Below, in pieces: positions 12,950 to 24,528 of a stretch of DNA of 64,000 nucleotides; positions within the stretch are counted from its first letter, which is position 1; each line of letters begins with the position of its first letter. The notes below the pieces were generated by a model, which saw only the letters and a list, made by a program, of their open reading frames with translations, did not search any database and was not told the origin of the DNA. Both the position numbers and the translations under genes were made by a program. Origin of the DNA: Nageia nagi (Eukaryota > Pinophyta); NCBI GenBank assembly GCA_050084985.1, contig JBITNC010000001.1, positions 44,516,001-44,580,000 of the forward strand, read 5' to 3'.

Positions 12950-14379
12950 TGTGATGTCCCCAATCTAGCAAGATATGCTTAAACATTCCCTAAGAGTTTA
13001 GGGATGTTTGGTTTCTAGCTTAAAATTTATTGAAACAGGCTCAAATTACATAAGAAATCCAACTTCTAGCTACTTATGGTGAATTTAGCAATTAATAACC
13101 AAAAATGCTCAAGTAAATCTAATGTCTAGCTATTGTGAGAAAATACAACTTCAAACATGCAAAATATCTCCACTAATCTAATGTTGCAATCAAAGGTAAA
13201 AAAAAAAAAGGAATTAAGCAATGCAATAACTACTCTAGATCCAACATCTAAGTATGATGAGATAAATGGCAAATTGAGATAACAAGATATAATTGTATTA
13301 ATGAGATAAAGAGTATCACAATTACAATATATTATTGTTTACCTAAGGAGCTTGTTCAAAGTCTTCCTCCAATAGGGTTATGTTGAATGGATATAGGGCC
13401 TCACCAATCGTAGCAACAATAAGGCAAAGTCCACACCTTCCATGATGGAATCGATAATTTTTCTCTCAATATGGCTAGAGTAAGCTTGAGGCTAGCCTCC
13501 TATGACCTTAAAATCTCAAATCTAGATTGCTCTATATGTGGCAAAGATAGAGCTCTCACACTTAATCCAATAAAAGGGGGTTTATAATCAACAATTACAT
13601 ACTTTGAAATATCCAACAATCCTCATTTTATAAGTGATGTTGTCTCTCTTCTAATCTTACATTGAGATTAACAAATAATGGGGAGATATGATTTGTGTGC
13701 TCATGTTATTATTGTACGAGATGGGAATCCTCAAGATAAGTAAGATCATATTTAATGGTCCAAAAGTGCAACATCCAAGTGGTGGTGATGTTGATGTACC
13801 TTGGGATCAATGGTAGGTGTCCAACACCTACAAGGGATGATGTGGGACCTTGGGATGCCCAATCCTCCAACATGGGGATAAATTTATCTATAAATACCAA
13901 ATGTTTAGGCTTGGGATCTATACATTGACCTCGAGATGCCAAATTACCAAATTCCTTCTTGTAAGGCCATGTCTTAGCTTGGGTGTTCTCTAGATACCTT
14001 ATAGTTGATGCAATCATCTAGGGGGATACTCTACCTCGAAGAGGGGAGTACTAATGACTTAAGATACATCTAATACCAATATTACAACTATCAAGGCTAA
14101 AAATATGCAATAGCTCATTTAGAGAGACTAATATTGCATTTACAAATATAATTGCCTTGGTATCACAAATACATTGTTATTGGTATTTTAAGTATTTAAT
14201 TAAATGCAATAAATAAATAAATGCCAATATTCTATAATTAGATCATTTAACTAAGTCTCTAGGAGGAACTTACAATAATTGGCCAAAAATTACAAAAATA
14301 AATAAAATCACACCTAAGCTAATGTTGCCATTTATCAAAGATGACATGAAGAAATCACCACAAAAATGGGGAGATTAGA
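12950..14379 (-). repeat. 5' LTR of the LARD-like element
   Basis: It starts TGTGATGTCCCCAATCT and ends ATTAGA, where the partner LTR has ATTACA, so the terminal CA has mutated. It is followed immediately by the ATACT target duplication. A 102-codon minus-strand frame at 14017-13709 lies wholly inside and is probably non-coding. Confidence 0.87.
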
Positions 14380-15040
14380 ATACTTCACCTCCACCCTTCA
14401 TGGAAACCTTTGATTATGAAATTTTCACCCAACAAGTTCTCTCATTAATCCATTCAAGACTTTCTTCATCTATCATCCCCTCACATTTGCACAGTCTCTA
14501 CATTATCAACTCCATCATTTATCCTTGTGGAGTATTACCCACCCCATTATCATCTTTAACCCCCATCATGTGTCCTTCTTGGGGACCTACTACATCCTCA
14601 TCTCTTTCATCATATCTCTTTGGTAAATTACTTCCCATTCCACCACCATCAGATGACAAATCACATATGTTGGTTAAAGAGATTCATAAAGACTCTATTG
14701 GCATAACTCCAAATGAGTCCATGCAATCATTTTTCTTGGGACAAACCTAACAAATAATGAAAGGAGTCCATTCATAGTAATTATACACAAATATTCAAAC
14801 ATATTTACATGGATTTATGCTTGATTGATAATCACCTTGTCCTTGCAAAAACCACCAAGATTATGAAACAAAAATTTAGACAAACACTCCCCACATTATT
14901 CTTTATGTTAAAGATCAACTCCGAAATGTTGAGTGGAAGTCAAACATTGCAATTCATTCCACAAAAGCTAAAGAAATTCATATTTCTGTTAACTTGACAA
15001 AGATTGTACATAAAACTTTAAACCATTCTTTTACATAAAA
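14380..15040 (+). other. Continuation of the old gypsy target after the LARD insertion
   Basis: After the ATACT copy at 14380-14384 the sequence resumes the pyrimidine-rich host strand. A 116-codon plus-strand frame at 14400-14750 and a 62-codon frame at 14809-14997 are present, but I recognise no domain in them. By position they would lie between protease and RT of the gypsy remnant at 5960-8403. Confidence 0.4.
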
Positions 15041-15143
15041 ACATGTCAAAATTCAAAAAAATCAAAATATGTTAAAATTTAAAAAATAAATAAATATATC
15101 AAAAAAAAATCATAATATATCAAAAATCAAAATATATCATAAA

Positions 15144-15166
15144 TTATATATATATATATATATATA

Positions 15167-15212
<46 letters not shown>
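15144..15212. repeat. (AT)n microsatellite
   Basis: A nearly pure AT run of about 65 bases is interrupted once by 'taatat'. It lies in the A-rich array of duplicate copy B and is absent from copy A. Confidence 0.9.
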
Positions 15213-15213
<1 letters not shown>

Positions 15214-15619
15214 AAATTGAAATATATCAAAAGCAAACAAAATAAAGCAAAATAACTCAACAATCCAAAAAAAAAAAAAAAATCAAAATATGAAAAAATC
15301 AAAGATCCAAAAACCAAAATATCATATCTTTTATGTTTTTCTCTATGAAAGCATAAATGTCTTCGCCCCGACTTCCTACTATATTTTACAACAATAACCT
15401 CCTTAATAATAATTGCATTTTTCCACTTTGTATTAAAGTGAATTCTTAATTTAATTGTTTAAAAAAATTTATCAGTACTTAAAACTTAGATCTATTATAT
15501 CTTGATCAACATTAACAAGTGATATCAGGACTACAACCATTATAATCTTACATTCAATACAAATCATTCAAGTCTGCACAATTTTAATAAACATAATAAT
15601 TCCTCTCATAATCAAAAGA

Positions 15620-15975
15620 TCCCAACACTTTTTTTTCATCATTGGGCATAGTCTGTGAGATATCCAATCGCAGAGGCTGTGGGGGACAGAAAAAAAAACG
15701 CTAACTGGAGGTCATCATCATCACGAATGGTGATCTCCACACCCAGCGCGTCCTTGTAGGTAATCCCCACCTCCGCTTTGGGGTCCAAGCTATACCTACA
15801 GCAAATATAGGGGATCACTTCCTCCATTATCATGCAGTAAACACAAATTTATACGTCACGCCCTGGTATTTCACCTGGGAGAAAATAAAAAACAAAATGT
15901 TAAAAACGCTTGAATCGTTTTTCCTTTTTCCAGGCATAATAATCGAATTTCGATTACCCTCAGCGTCTGTGACAT
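15620..15975 (-). pseudogene. Broken plant gene with one PB1-type domain (copy B)
   Basis: The minus-strand ATG at 15975 starts MSQTLR, then GT at 15957 opens an intron of 83 bases ending TTTCTCCCAG at 15875. The next exon continues in phase with VKYQGVTYKFVFTA, the usual first strand of a PB1 domain including its basic lysine, then hits TGA at 15832-15830. A one- or two-base shift restores the rest of the domain, including YKDALGVEITIRDDDDLQLA (about 15760-15690), which is a clear acidic OPCA motif. The frame runs out near 15639. The second PB1 unit of copy A and the 3' part are missing through a deletion. A splice different from the one inferred could bypass the stop, but the shift suggests a pseudogene. 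Parent gene unknown. Confidence 0.62.
15875..15957 (-). other. Inferred short intron in PB1 gene copy B
   Basis: The boundary reads CTGAGG|GTAATC at the donor and TTTTCTCCCAG|GTG at the acceptor, with a T-rich stretch before the acceptor. Joining the flanking exons gives an uninterrupted PB1 N-terminus. In copy A the same donor is kept but the acceptor AG is damaged. Confidence 0.55.
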
Positions 15976-16570
15976 CTTCAGAGTGCAGAGCAGAGATACC
16001 TAGATGCTAAAACCTTCGAGGAACAAACTAGGGCTTAGGGTTATGGTGGGGTTATTGAAGAAGACAAAGCTCTAAAGCCAAGGATGCAATGGAGTCCGCG
16101 AAAAAATGAATTCATTCTTGTGTTTCTTTGTATTGCATGTTCAACTTTCACTAGGAGAAATATCTGCAATGTAATGGTCTACAACAGTTCTCTGGTAGAT
16201 CAGTTGATTTCAGTGGAAGTTAATATACTTAAAGATCATCTCTATGTATAGTATTTTAAATAATGAGGAAAGCTATTTTAGCTTTAAATTGGAGCATATA
16301 CATTCGAAGTATACAATTTAAAATGATGAAACCATAAGTATAGTATTTTAAATAAATTGGAATATATACATATGGAGTATATAACTTAAAATGGTGGAAT
16401 CAAAAATCTACACTATTTGCATACTAGGGGTTAATCGGGTCAAGGAAATCAAATTTGTAGGTGGTTGTTCCTAATTCATCTAGCAGAATACAATTTTGGT
16501 TGTTTTTGAGCTATATACTGGAGGCGTATATGTTCGAATTTGGAGGAAGGATAACTTCATCCTTAAATGA

Positions 16571-16760
16571 TTACTTGAAATATTTGTTCTTGCTATTTAT
16601 TGTTTTGATAAATTATCTTTACTTTTTTTATTTTTTTTATTGATTTATCATCTTATAAACTTAATTACTTGAAATATTTGTTCTTGCTATTTATTGTTTT
16701 GATAAATTATCTTTAATTTTTTATTTTTTTATTGATTTATTATCTTATAAACTTACTTTT
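16571..16760. repeat. Local tandem duplication of about 95 bp
   Basis: The segment 'acttgaaatatttgttcttg…cttataaactta' occurs twice head to tail, the second copy starting near 16667. Copy A of the block has a single version near 5562, so the doubling occurred after the block was duplicated. Confidence 0.85.
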
Positions 16761-16859
16761 AATATATATTTTAGATTTTTATCATATATTTTTATTTGTA
16801 TATCAAAGAAATAAAATCAACTGGATTAACCATCTAGATATCATTGTATTATTTTTAAA

Positions 16860-18960
16860 AAAATTATGAATAATGGATAAGGGTTTCCAAGATATAGGAA
16901 AATCTATTTGCTAAATCTTGAATCATATGAATTTTAATATGAACTTATTAGAGAATAAGAAACCAAAATAAGATTAGCAAAAGAATAATGTGGAAGATTT
17001 GAGAGCAATACATTAGATTGATATGCTCAAAGAACAAAATTTAAAGATATTTGAAGCTAAAGTTTATCAATAATTCATGAGTAAACAAGGTACAAATTTT
17101 TATAATAATTTTGGAGATAATTTTATAATTGAATTTTATGAAGATCTTAGTTTGGATTACTTTTTGGAAGTTGTATTTTCTCCTAAGGAAGTTTTAATCC
17201 CTAAGATTACTCAAACATCATTTTTTGGTGGAAAACCTACTCAATGTATCACAAAGAAAGATATTAATATGCTCATGCATAATATACCATCTTTATGTAG
17301 AGTTTGTTTAGTAGTATAAAATATTGTGATTAAGAGCCACTTGTATGGTTCAATAGGGAATTAAGAAGAATCCATACACTTCCTTTATGGAAATAATTCC
17401 AAAATATTATTATATATAGATTTAACTTCTTACATAGTACAACTTATGAAAACTACATAAATTCTATCTATAGAAGAATATAATAATGAATTCACTATTG
17501 GTTTTAATCTTGTAATAATTTTGGATCAATATATTATATGGAAGATTTCATAAATGGATTAAAACAAGATATTAAAAATAAAATAAACATGTTCAATCCA
17601 AGGTTGTTAATGACATGGCTCAAAGAATATATTTTATCTACAAATTTTAAAATTTGATATTAATATTCAAGGTTGTTCCTTATGTTACCACCAAATAAAT
17701 TAGCCTTAGTTGGTTTTAAAATAATACATCAATGGGTGATCTTTCAAGAATCTTCAATGTGTATGTGACACTTCCAATTTGTATCCTCTTACGATGCGAA
17801 ATAGGATGTGAAAAGTTTGAAACTTAATGTGTTGTAGAATCTATCAATAATCACTTTTTATCTAAGATAGATAGATTCTTTGATACAAAGTACAACATAT
17901 TTTTGGTCTTCATAATTCATCTATGATTTAAAAGAGTGTGAACCTTTGAATAAGCAATGGAATTGGCCATGAATTTCATAGTAGATGAGATAAATTAATA
18001 TGAAATGCTCTTCAATCTCTAGTTCTTTGTTGGATAGTTTGCATATGTGTTGCTCTTTATAGATACAATGATTTATCTTAATACGAAGTTGGGGTGAGCA
18101 AGTCTTTATTTAGCTAAGGGTAATATATAGAGATCATGATATATGTGTAGCTTCACATAGTCAAGGATGATAATAACACCATTCTCTAGTTTCATGTAAA
18201 CTTATTCATAACGTAAGAGCTTTGATGAAAATAGTTTTATTGTTCAATTCATGTTGTATTTAGGTAAGTTGTGTAGATTTTCTTACTAATCATTTATTGA
18301 TATCTCTAGTAGAAATATTAGAGATCATGTTTGAGAGATTGAGAGGGATGCAATCACTTGATATTTAGGCTTATGGATCACAATAGAGAGGTGACTTTTG
18401 AATACCAAAACTAGTGAATTCCTTTCCTTGGAAGTTGTATAGAGGATTTGAACATTAAGAGAAGATACATCATCATGTTGGATATTATTAAAGTTATGTG
18501 ATGGATCCTATTTAGAGGATCGATAACATGGAACACAACAAGAGCCAACATGCAGTATGCATCAAATTTAGTTAAAATAATAAAATAAGGAATAATTATT
18601 TTTGTCTAAATGAATCTTGAGATGCTCATATGGGATATGTTTGTGAAGGAAAAATATGTACATTAAAGTATACTACCTTAATTCTAAAATATGATAAAAA
18701 TTTAATACCAAGAGAAATAAATCATGATGTAAATATTTTAGGACAAATAAACATATTTGACTATAAAATTTTATGCTTATAAGCATTACATATGCATATA
18801 TTATTAAGTTACAAGGTAACATCAAGATGTTATGAGAGTTAAGATGCAAACAAAATAATAATAAACCTTCTAAATAGACTCATTATGAGTTATATAAAAG
18901 AGCAATGAGTATTGAATCATTATCATGACAAGATGACTCTTAACTTAAAATTGAGGGAGA
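16860..18960 (+). pseudogene. Probable retroelement debris with a gag-like patch
   Basis: No domain is firm. At about 17536-17655 a plus-strand frame reads MEDFINGLKQDIKNKINMF, resembling the 'F..GL...I...V' helix seen in gypsy gag proteins. An 80-codon frame at 17077-17319 precedes it. The rest to 18960 holds short frames only. The region ends in a purine-rich tract (GAGGGAGATA at about 18951) next to an LTR-like segment. Confidence 0.3.
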
Positions 18961-18961
18961 T

Positions 18962-19140
18962 ATGTGTAGCAATGAGTATTGAGTCATTATTATTATACTT
19001 TAGTTCTAAGTTAATATAGTCCATGTATTCCTTTACCTTTTGTCTGTAATTATGAGACTTTTGCTTTATATTTCTTCATCATTGTAAATGTTTATTTTTA
19101 GGTTTATTCTATAAATCTTCATTTTGGTATCAGAGCTAGT
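18962..19140 (+). mobile_element. Short LTR-like segment followed by a tRNA-Met primer-binding site
   Basis: The segment starts TGTGTAGC after a purine tract and ends CTTCA at 19121; TGGTATCAGAGC, an exact initiator tRNA-Met complement, follows at 19125-19136. A partial extra copy of its start (AGCAATGAGTATTGA) lies at about 18903. The length (about 160 bp) is typical of small TRIM-like LTRs. Having a polypurine tract on the left and a primer-binding site on the right is unusual for one LTR. No partner LTR was found. Confidence 0.45.
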
Positions 19141-20535
19141 TTGGTCTAAAGGTTTGATAAGTTTTGTTCTTGATAATAATTTATTAAGTTATTATTTGGG
19201 AATAAGTTTTTTTTAAGTTGTACACCCTAAATCCTTGTTTTCATTTACTAAACATATTCAAGATGTTAATACACAAAGAATTTAAGTTATGACATAACAT
19301 ATACTTTCAAGTTTGAAATGGGTATAAAGATGTGCTAAAAATATGTTTTAACCTGCAATTATGCTCTTAAGACCTAAGGAAAATGTTAGAAAGACCTAAA
19401 TGTATCTAAACATGGTAGGGGGACCACCAATTTGATCCTTTAAGGCACTCAAATGAGTTTTGAGGTTAGTTTCCTCACCTCAAATAGCAATGTGAGAACC
19501 CTAGCTTCAAACCAATGAAGGCAAAAGAATAATTTGATGCCTATTATGAAATATGCAAATGCTATGTATGTTTTTAAATAATTATGATGGTGTAAAATAA
19601 TTTTGAATGGATCTAACATAAATTAACAATTAATTACAATTAAGCTTTAAAACCTTTAGAATGATTCAAACCCTACAAATGACAAAGAATCTTAAAGATC
19701 TTCATATCAAGGATCTAAGGATACCCATAAGATCTAATGTGTATTTAAACCATGTATCTATACATATATGGGGTAAAAATATAAATAAAAAATATAAATG
19801 TACTTTATTATATTTTTAACCTAAGCAATATACTATATGCAAAAATTCAATGATGATACAAAGCTTGAAGATCCAAAGCATTTCCATGGTGAAATCTTGT
19901 TGTACCTACAAAAATCTTGAATACACATAAATATATGTAATGTAATATCAAATTAGCATAAATCCATCATGAATAAGTTACCAATCATGCATGGAGTGAA
20001 GCTTGAATAGAGTTGATGGAGAATTATGGTAGAAACCCTTGAATTCTTCCAAACCCTACCTAAAACCCTAGCATTATTCTTGCAGAAAATTAGGAGAAAA
20101 AGTTCATAAGTTTGCAAGCAAAGCAAGAAATAATGAGCCAAGAGTGGGAGTTTTAATTTTGCATTATGTTATATATCTCTCCCACAACTTAACTTTAGGT
20201 TTCTAGGTAATACCTCTTTTGTACTTTATTTAACTTTCAAATGAATTAAGCTCTTTTTAGAATATTTTAGCTCTTTAGAATATTTAGATAATTGTTTTTT
20301 GAATATTTAAATTTTTTTCAAGCATTTTAACAATGGAATTAAGCCATTTTAAAGTAATAATAAGAACAAAGCACATACAATGTAATTAGTCCATATTTTT
20401 AAAAATGTTATTTTTGGGTATCTAATTTTGCCACTTTACATGAAGTATTTTGCAAAAAAGACTTTATTAACATATGTAGATAGATTATGTTTAATTTGTA
20501 GAAATTAAATAATCAAAAACTTTGAAACTTTAAAA
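19141..20535. other. Intergenic AT-rich DNA, nothing recognised
   Basis: Only short open frames occur on either strand. No terminal repeats, RNA genes or domain motifs were seen before the minisatellite begins. Confidence 0.5.
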
Positions 20536-20539
20536 AATT

Positions 20540-21240
20540 ATGCATAGAATTCAACAATGAATTAGGGTCTATTGAACTTTAAACAAGATGCTCATGGATA
20601 AAAAAAAGTGTGAAAATTTGAACCAATATGAATAGAAATTGATAATGAATTAGGGACTATCAAACCTAAACATGTATTCATGATATAAAAATTATAAAAT
20701 TTGAACCAACATGAATATAATTTGATAATGAATTAGGGTCTCTTGAACCTAAAAATGTAGTTCATGATATAAAAAAAGTCGTAAAATTTGAACCAACATG
20801 AATAGAATTCTAAATGAATTAAGGCCTATCGAACCTAAATCATATTGTTTGTGAAATTATAACTTTGAATAAACATGAATAAAATTGATAATGAATTAGG
20901 ACCTATCGAACCTAAATATGTGTTCATGAATTTAGAACTTTGAACAAACATGAATAGCATTTGAAAATGAATTAGGGCATCTCGAACCTAAACATGTGTT
21001 TGTGAAATTTAGAACTTTGAAAAAACATGAATAGCATTTGATATGAATTAGGGCCTATCGAACCTAAGCATGTCTTTGTGAAATTTAGAACTTTGAACAA
21101 ATATGAATAGCATTGATAATAATTAGGGCCTCTTGAACTTAAACATGTTTTTGTGACATTTAGAACTTTGAACAAACATGAATAAAGTTTGATAAAAATT
21201 AGGATCTCTTGAACCTAAACAAGTTGTTCATGAAATTTTA
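20540..21240. repeat. Minisatellite, about nine units of 75-86 bp
   Basis: Each unit contains 'aacatgaata…gaattaggg(c/t)ct(a/c)t(c/t)gaacctaaacatg…ttcatgaaattt'. Unit anchors (ATTAGG) fall near 20561, 20645, 20730, 20816, 20893, 20968, 21046, 21120 and 21197. The first units are about 84-86 bases and carry 'atgatataaaa', the later ones about 75-77 and carry 'tttagaactttgaacaa'. Two higher-order subfamilies are therefore present. No protein is encoded across the array. Confidence 0.88.
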
Positions 21241-21835
21241 GAGGAAGTAAGCATATAGACTTATTAGTAAGCACATAGACTTGCTAAAATTTATAAATTT
21301 TTACACACTTCTAAGCAATTATGATAAAAATTTGATCAATATTTTGAAAATTTGAACTTTTATGTCATTTAGAATTTGAAATTTTACAATTTTTTAAAAA
21401 AATTGAAACTTTGAAATTTTTTTTTTGAAACTTTGAAATTTTTGCTTTTGTGCTTATGTGTGCTTTTATATTTTTTAAAATTTGGGAATCAAGGGAATTT
21501 ATGTGTGCCACCCTTCAAATGATATTGTGTTGACTAAAGTGAAAATAAGGTAACAAAAAATCATTCAAAAAAGGGAATTGTGTCTACATTGTGAAAATTT
21601 GAATTTGTATAATTTGAATTTGAACAATTATGAATTTAGACAATATGAATTTGAACAATTTGTACTTTTTTAATGTTTATAATTTTAGATTTTGGAAATG
21701 TTTATTCTTTTTAAACTTGTGCTTTTTGAATTTTTGCCCCAGTATAGGTGTATATGCTTGTAGGCTTATAGACCTACCCAATATCCAAATGATACTTTGT
21801 AGACCAATATGTAATCATGGATGTAAGAATGTATA

Positions 21836-21840
21836 CTTAC
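21836..21840. repeat. Target-site duplication CTTAC, left copy
   Basis: CTTAC precedes the 5' LTR and recurs at 39330-39334 directly after the 3' LTR. It delimits the gypsy element although another element lies inside it. Confidence 0.85.
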
Positions 21841-22481
21841 TATAGACATCTCAAAATGAACCTTTATGTATTTAATAAATCATTTTAATCCCTTAACATA
21901 CTATTATGTAAAAAGGGATTAAAAATGCATAAAAGAGGTATAGGCTATGTATTTGATCCTTGTTGATTGTACAAGGGGTAAAATATCAAATTCATGTAAA
22001 CTTGTATCATATATAAAGGCATCATTTGATGACCTATATATCATGAGCGGATCATGGAAAAATAATCATTGAAAGCTAATACAAGGATTATCAATTGAAG
22101 ATCATTTAAAGGATTGCAACTTGCTTTATCTATCTACATTGTGCATCTATTATTGTGTAAGTTCACATGTATGTTCATAACTTGATTATTCACTAATTTT
22201 CTCATCACTACATTCTTGTTCACATCCATAATTTCACTCATCTTACAATGTTGGCAATGTACCAATTCTAGGGCATTGGTAGCATACTTGTTCATGAATG
22301 TATGCTCTATCTTTTGTGCATTTTATGATTAATAGAATGAATATAGAACCTAAGTAAACACTACTGCATTTACAATACATGTTATTGTCATATTTTTGAT
22401 ATATACATCAATATTTATAAAGTATAGCAATATTGCATTAAACAACCCCATTTGCATTAATCACATTATTTAGCTACTACA
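21841..22481 (+). repeat. 5' LTR of the Tat gypsy element
   Basis: It begins TATAGACATCTCAAAATG, where the partner has TGTAGATGCC, so the terminal TG is lost, and ends TAGCTACTACA. A TATA-like TATATAAAG lies at 22010-22018 and is conserved in the partner at 38892-38900. The 641 bp exceed the partner's 608 bp mainly through an indel near 22060-22100. Confidence 0.9.
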
Positions 22482-22599
22482 TTTGTTGAACTCAAATGCA
22501 TGATTTATCTTATCTTAGAGGTGAGATCATGCTAACCCTTCTTATTAGGATCAGGTCACCAACACTATATATTTATGTCTTTAGGATGCCAACAACATT

Positions 22600-23640
22600 A
22601 ATATGGATCAACTCAAAGCTAGGCTTTAGGATTTGAACATGAATATTCTAGATTTGCAAAGGGATATTATTGCAAAGAACAATCCAAGTTCCACCTTGAC
22701 TAATCTGAGAGGTTCATCTAATACCTCAATATACAATCCTAATGACTATGATGGCATTTTTGTTTCACCCTTGATGAATGATATCTATAATTTTCCCTAC
22801 CATCTGATCATAAGACCCCCAAGTTTGAGATGTTCAATGGTGAATAGGATCCCAAGCAGCATCTCATTTGCTTTCAAGAGGAGTGATTGTTAAAACTGGG
22901 TTCATATGAGAGGTTAATGGCTAAATTATTCCTAAGGAGTTTGAAAGGTGATGCTACTTAGTGGTTCTCCTCTTTGCCTAGTAATTCTATTGATTCCTTC
23001 AAAACCTTAGTTCAAATATTTATGAGTTAATACAAGCATAATATTAAATAATAAGGCAATATATCAAAATTATGTGCACTTCCTCAAGTAAGCAATGAAA
23101 CCATAGAAAAGTATGTCTTACACTTCAAAAAGGTATATCAAACTACTCAAGTTAAACTAGATGAATCTAAGATTTGTGGCATATTTCATGAATCTATTAT
23201 TCCTCTACTTCAATTGCATGCTCCTAGTGCTAAAGATTTTGGTTTTAGTACTCTAGTTCAATAATTAATACAAAAAGAGAAAGTTTTATTATCTATAGGA
23301 GAGCTTAAATATACATCTAACAATTTTTTCAAAGATAATAGGGAATCATACACCAAGAAAGAGGAGAAACTAGTTACTATGGTAGATAGACCCAAGACTC
23401 CTCCAAAGGCACAAAGATCTACTTCCTCAAAAGAGACCAACTACACATTTCCAATTCCACCAAGAATTATTTTGAGGGACTTAAATAAGAAAGGACTCCT
23501 ACACCCACTTGAAAAAGTTGATGATGATACCCCTTTAGGATACTTTGAGGTATATTGTGCTTATCATCAACAAAAAGGGTATGCTACAAATTTTTGTAAA
23601 ACATTAAAAGAAGCTATCATATCCCTCATAGAATAAGTAA
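22600..23640 (+). pseudogene. gag of the Tat gypsy element
   Basis: The region holds pieces of a capsid-type gag in more than one frame with stops. An N-terminal frame begins about 22606 and continues through 22633-22893. A segment at about 22950-23010 has WFSSLPSNSIDSFKTL, the classical 'W...LP..SI.....L' gag core. Further on, SKLCALPQVSNETIEKYVLHF (23062-23130) matches the helix following it, and a frame at 23379-23636 carries the C-terminal part with YCAYHQQKGYATNFC, a zinc-knuckle pattern. Gag would form the virus-like particle in the cytoplasm. It is not translatable as one protein. Confidence 0.75.
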
Positions 23641-23928
23641 GGTACAAGATTGATGAATGTCTTGCTAAATAATGAGATGTTGTCAATATGGTCATATTAG
23701 TCAAAGAGGTGTGTGCTAACTTGCGAAGAGGACATCCATGCAATGTTCCAAATCTAGTTACCACTGAACAAATAAGTATCCTGCTTGATTCTAAAGTTTA
23801 CAATATGATTGATCAATTGAAAAATACACCAACAAGATTAGCTTGTATGATCTCATTTCTACTTTTCAAGCTCATAGGGTGTTTTATATACTTTATTTAA
23901 GAATAAAAATGTTCTTACTAACATATCA

Positions 23929-24528
23929 GTGGCTGCATTTTTTGAGAAGCTCCAAACTATTAGGGAAAGTGATACTATCTCCTTTCATAAGTCTAAAATA
24001 CTCAACCAAGAACTACTATATGAGTGTGTAGCTTTATATATCACCCCTATGGTAGATGAATGGGATGTCAAAAGGACCATGGTAGACAATAGTTCAGCTC
24101 TAAATGTATGTTCTAACCATTTTTTGACTCAATTACATGAAAAAGGTGTAACCATCCCCCCATTAGAATAAGCTACTTACAAAATTAAAGCCTATGATAG
24201 TTCTTCTAAGAAACCACTAGGCATAGTTACCATCATGATTATCATATGAGTTAAAACTATTCCAGCCAATTTATAGGTAGTTGATTCCAAGTTGTCTTAT
24301 AACATGCTTTTAGGAAGACATTGGATCCATGATATGGAAGTTATTCCTTCTACATTACATAGTAGGTTGAAATTTGAATTCCAAGGAGAAGTGCATATAA
24401 TCTTAGTTGATCCTGAGTCCTATGCACTGTGCAATGCTACTAACTTTGAAGAGATGGCCTTGATTCCACCAATTTTCAAAATAGAACCCTTGGATGATCC
24501 CATATTGAGGGAAAATATAGATAAATAG
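23929..24528 (+). pseudogene. Aspartic protease region of the Tat gypsy element
   Basis: The frame at 23929-24171 carries the active-site segment VDNSSALNVC (Asp codon 24085-24087). The family norm is DNGSALNV, so the glycine is replaced by serine (GGT to AGT type change). The frame at 24292-24528 carries the later conserved part NMLLGRHWIHDM…IPSTLH, which is typical of Tat protease. A stop near 24169 and a shift separate the halves. The enzyme normally cuts the gag-pol polyprotein. It is inactive here. Confidence 0.78.

Larger units (their letters stand above)
8404..14379 (-). mobile_element. LARD-like non-autonomous LTR retrotransposon, about 5.98 kb
   Basis: Two direct repeats of about 1.44 kb (8404-9848 and 12950-14379) flank 3.1 kb of internal sequence, and the whole is bounded by ATACT duplications. 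Orientation is minus: next to the right LTR the minus strand reads TGGTATAAGAGCC (12947 to 12935), one mismatch from the tRNA-Met primer-binding site TGGTATCAGAGCC. The left LTR ends inside with ATTACA and the right LTR outside with ATTAGA. The interior has no recognisable gag, protease, integrase or RT, only short decayed frames. Long LTRs with a multi-kilobase non-pol interior match the description of large retrotransposon derivatives. Mobility would have depended on another element's enzymes. LTR divergence shows it is old. Confidence 0.88.
15040..16800. repeat. Duplicated block, copy B (with PB1 gene remnant)
   Basis: This is the second copy of the block at 3350-5750, in the same orientation. 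It lacks about 985 bases present in copy A: 'aataaacataataa' at about 15600 joins directly to 'ttcctctcataatcaaaagatccc', equal to 4935 in copy A. It gained an (AT)n tract (15144-15212), about 350 bases between 16100 and 16540, and a local tandem duplication at 16571-16760. Confidence 0.8.

Noticed and set aside
13709-14017. 102-codon minus-strand open frame
   Set aside because: It lies inside an LTR, the partner LTR does not preserve it, and no domain is seen; probably chance.
15144-15212. Possible AT-rich origin or matrix-attachment site
   Set aside because: It is a simple (AT)n expansion in one of two duplicates; nothing else supports a function.
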